From Bacillota bacterium (GTDB lineage Bacteria; Bacillota; Clostridia; Christensenellales; Aristaeellaceae): a DNA stretch of 40,612 nucleotides. Both the position numbers and the translations under genes were made by a program. The notes below the pieces were generated by a model. That model was not told where the DNA came from. It saw only the letters and a list, made by a program, of their open reading frames with translations, and made no database searches. Positions within the stretch are counted from its first letter, which is position 1; each line of letters begins with the position of its first letter. This document shows, one piece after another, positions 38,616 through 40,612 of this stretch. The stretch is from assembly GCA_029548395.1 (NCBI GenBank), contig JAKPNM010000115.1, positions 1-40,612 of the forward strand, given 5' to 3'.

Positions 38616-39617
38616 TCATACAGATTGTTGTCCGAGTTTTTGTTCGATGGCTTGGGCAACACCTGAACGAATCATAAGTGCAGCCTGCCGAATGGCGCCA
38701 TGAATGGCTTTGGCGTTGCTTGACCCATGCGCCTTCACCACTGTTCCCCGCACACCCAGAAGCGGCGCTCCGCCTATCTCAGTGTAATCCATTTGCTTGC
38801 GTACACGCGAAAAAGCAGGCTTTGCCAGCAAAGCACCCAGCTTGGAGCGGGTATCAGCCATCAGCTCGCGCTTGATGATGCTCATCAGCGCCTGGGCCAC
38901 GCCCTCAGTGTACTTGAGAATGATGTTGCCGTCAAATCCATCACACACAACAACATCGGCCTGGTTGTTCGGGATATCACGGGCCTCCACATTGCCGACA
39001 AAGTGGATGGCTTCCTTCTTGAGCAGCTGGTGTGCCGCGATGTACAGCGCGCTGCCTTTTTCCTCCTCCGCGCCAATGTTGGCCAGACCTACCCGCGGCT
39101 TTGTCAGACCCTGCGTCTTGCGCATAAAGGCGTCACCCATCAGCCCGAACTGGGCAAGATACTCGGGCTTGCTGTCCACGTTGGCGCCGCAGTCTATCAG
39201 CAGAAAATTACCCGCCCTGCCGGGTATCACGGGCGCCAGCGCAGGCCGCTCGATGCCTGGAATACGCCCCAGACGAAGCATGCCGCCAACCAGCACAGCT
39301 CCTGTGGACCCTGCCGATACAAAGCCATCGGCTTCCCCCTCGCGCACCATCAACATGCCGCGCACCACCGCGCTGTTTTTCTTTTGGCGGATGGCCAGCG
39401 CGGCGGATTCATTGTTGGTGATAATGTCGTTCGCTTCCAGCACGCTCAGGCGCCCAAGCAAATCCTCCGCGCCCTTGATATAGGGTTCTATCTGTGCCGG
39501 CACGCCTGCCAGTACGATGGACAGTTCCGGATCTGCCCGCAAGGCAAGCAGCGCGCCTTCACAGGGCGCTTGCGGCGCATGGTCGCCGCCCATCGCATCC
39601 AGTACAATCCTGATCAT
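38616..39617 (-). CDS. plsX: Phosphate acyltransferase PlsX
   Basis: MIRIVLDAMGGDHAPQAPCEGALLAL, GSTGAVLVGGMLRLGRIPGIERPALAPVIP. Confidence 0.96.
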   Translation of the reverse strand: MIRIVLDAMGGDHAPQAPCEGALLALRADPELSIVLAGVPAQIEPYIKGAEDLLGRLSVLEANDIITNNESAALAIRQKKNSAVVRGMLMVREGEADGFVSAGSTGAVLVGGMLRLGRIPGIERPALAPVIPGRAGNFLLIDCGANVDSKPEYLAQFGLMGDAFMRKTQGLTKPRVGLANIGAEEEKGSALYIAAHQLLKKEAIHFVGNVEARDIPNNQADVVVCDGFDGNIILKYTEGVAQALMSIIKRELMADTRSKLGALLAKPAFSRVRKQMDYTEIGGAPLLGVRGTVVKAHGSSNAKAIHGAIRQAALMIRSGVAQAIEQKLGQQSV

Positions 39618-39785
39618 CCCGACCTCCATTCAAACGATGGTGATATTTTATCATAAAAGAGAAGCTTCTCACAACAATGAAGCAGCCCCGGGCGTACTTG
39701 CAGGATCTTTTCAAGGATGGCAAGGAAACTCACTACAAATAATACATCCATGATTTTTCTGACTGCCCGGTGATTTCGGAGAAAC

Positions 39786-39816
39786 AAAAAAGGCAGGAAA
39801 CTGCTTGTATCCTGCC
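39786..39816 (-). terminator. Intrinsic terminator (GGCAGGA...TCCTGCC-TTTTTT) downstream of the 87-aa membrane protein
   Basis: 7-bp stem plus T-tract on the minus strand. Confidence 0.75.
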
Positions 39817-39838
39817 ATTTCCGCAAAAGAAAACCGGG

Positions 39839-40102
39839 CTACCGGCCGATGTTCTGGCGAATCGCCTGGGTATCGTCAACCAATTGCCCGAAGCCATATA
39901 CCATCAGGCCGCCAACCCATGAAAAAGCAATCCCTCCAATCAGCACAAGGAAACCTGCGGCGACCATACTGCCACTGGCGCTGCTATAGGCATACGACGA
40001 CGCACTCCACACGGCAATCGCCCCGATAACAGAAAAAATAATACCCAAAATTGTTACAAAAGTGGCATATCCTTTGATTTTCCTCCCGGCATTGTTGAAC
40101 AT
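39839..40102 (-). CDS. Small two-TM membrane protein of unknown function (87 aa)
   Basis: Two hydrophobic segments (FVTILGIIFSVIGAIAVW; MVAAGFLVLIGGIAFSWVGGLMVYGF); upstream GAAAGGAG; own terminator. Confidence 0.75.
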   Translation of the reverse strand: MFNNAGRKIKGYATFVTILGIIFSVIGAIAVWSASSYAYSSASGSMVAAGFLVLIGGIAFSWVGGLMVYGFGQLVDDTQAIRQNIGR

Positions 40103-40258
40103 TTTTTCTCCTTTCTTTTCGCGACATCCTGAGATTTTAATATTATTTGCATATTAGCACACACACAACAGAAACAGACAAATCGCATAAACAGGTACAA
40201 AATTTGAACATCGATTCAGTTCTTCAGCGACAGGCATCTGGCTGTCCCGGTACCGCGC

Positions 40259-40287
40259 TTGTAATTACGCGGCAGATTTTGTATAAT
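40259..40287 (+). promoter_or_regulatory. Candidate darA promoter (TTGTAA - 17 bp - TATAAT)
   Basis: -35 at 40259-40264, -10 at 40282-40287. Confidence 0.6.
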
Positions 40288-40340
40288 GAATGCGTCAAAA
40301 AGCGGAGCGCCCCTCCGCGCAAGCCAAAGGAGGCCAGCCA

Positions 40341-40612
40341 ATGAAGCTGATTATTGCCATTGTGCAGGATGAAGACGCGGCGCACCTGGTGAGTGAACTG
40401 ATGGAAGACGGCTTTGGCGTAACCAAGCTGGCCACCACCGGCGGCTTTTTGCGCGCAGGAAACACCACCCTGCTGGTGGGCGTTGAGGATGGAAGGTATG
40501 ACGCCTGCATGAGCCTGATAGAGAAAGTCTGCAAAAGCCGCAAGCAGATTGCGACCTCGCCCTCTCCGGTGGCCGGCACGGCGGGCGTGTATGTGCCCTA
40601 TCCCATCGAGGT
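40341..40612 (+). CDS. darA: Cyclic-di-AMP receptor DarA/PstA (DUF970), partial at window end
   Basis: MKLIIAIVQDEDAAHLVSELMEDGFGVTKLATTGGFLRAGNTTLLVGVEDGRYDACMSLIEKVCKSR...; upstream AAAGGAGG. Not in the ORF track because it runs off the edge. Confidence 0.92.
   Translation, partial: MKLIIAIVQDEDAAHLVSELMEDGFGVTKLATTGGFLRAGNTTLLVGVEDGRYDACMSLIEKVCKSRKQIATSPSPVAGTAGVYVPYPIE

Noticed and set aside
1-40612. Searched by eye for mobile elements, integrases, toxin-antitoxin or defence genes, tRNAs and rRNAs
   Set aside because: No recognisable member of these classes; content is mainly core metabolism, translation and transport.

Overview
High-GC window, probably a Firmicutes/Clostridia-like chromosome. 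It is mostly dense housekeeping operons: rimP-nusA-ylxR-ylxQ-infB-rbfA-nrnA-truB, plsX-acpP-rnc-smc-ftsY, tyrS-yigZ, a branched-chain amino-acid ABC transporter (liv), metK with a SAM-I riboswitch, udk, mntP and darA. It also holds a Fe3+/AEP-type ABC transporter and a tightly packed minus-strand unit, fhs-lrp-aminotransferase-capA-X-phosphodiesterase. I see no CRISPR array, tRNA, rRNA or mobile element. The observations most worth a second look are: (1) an RluA-type pseudouridine synthase gene broken by a 61-bp insertion bounded by perfect 28-bp direct repeats, where precise loss of 61 bp would restore the reading frame; (2) a 308-aa protein that reads as a highly degenerate isopropylmalate/isocitrate-dehydrogenase-fold pseudoenzyme inside that compact operon; (3) an ABC permease with about 480 residues inserted ahead of its two transport domains; (4) a LivM-LivG permease-ATPase fusion; (5) palindromic operator-like sites at the fhs and gntR promoters; (6) metK and udk promoters that appear to share one -10 element. 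All assignments come from reading the sequence; no database searches were run.
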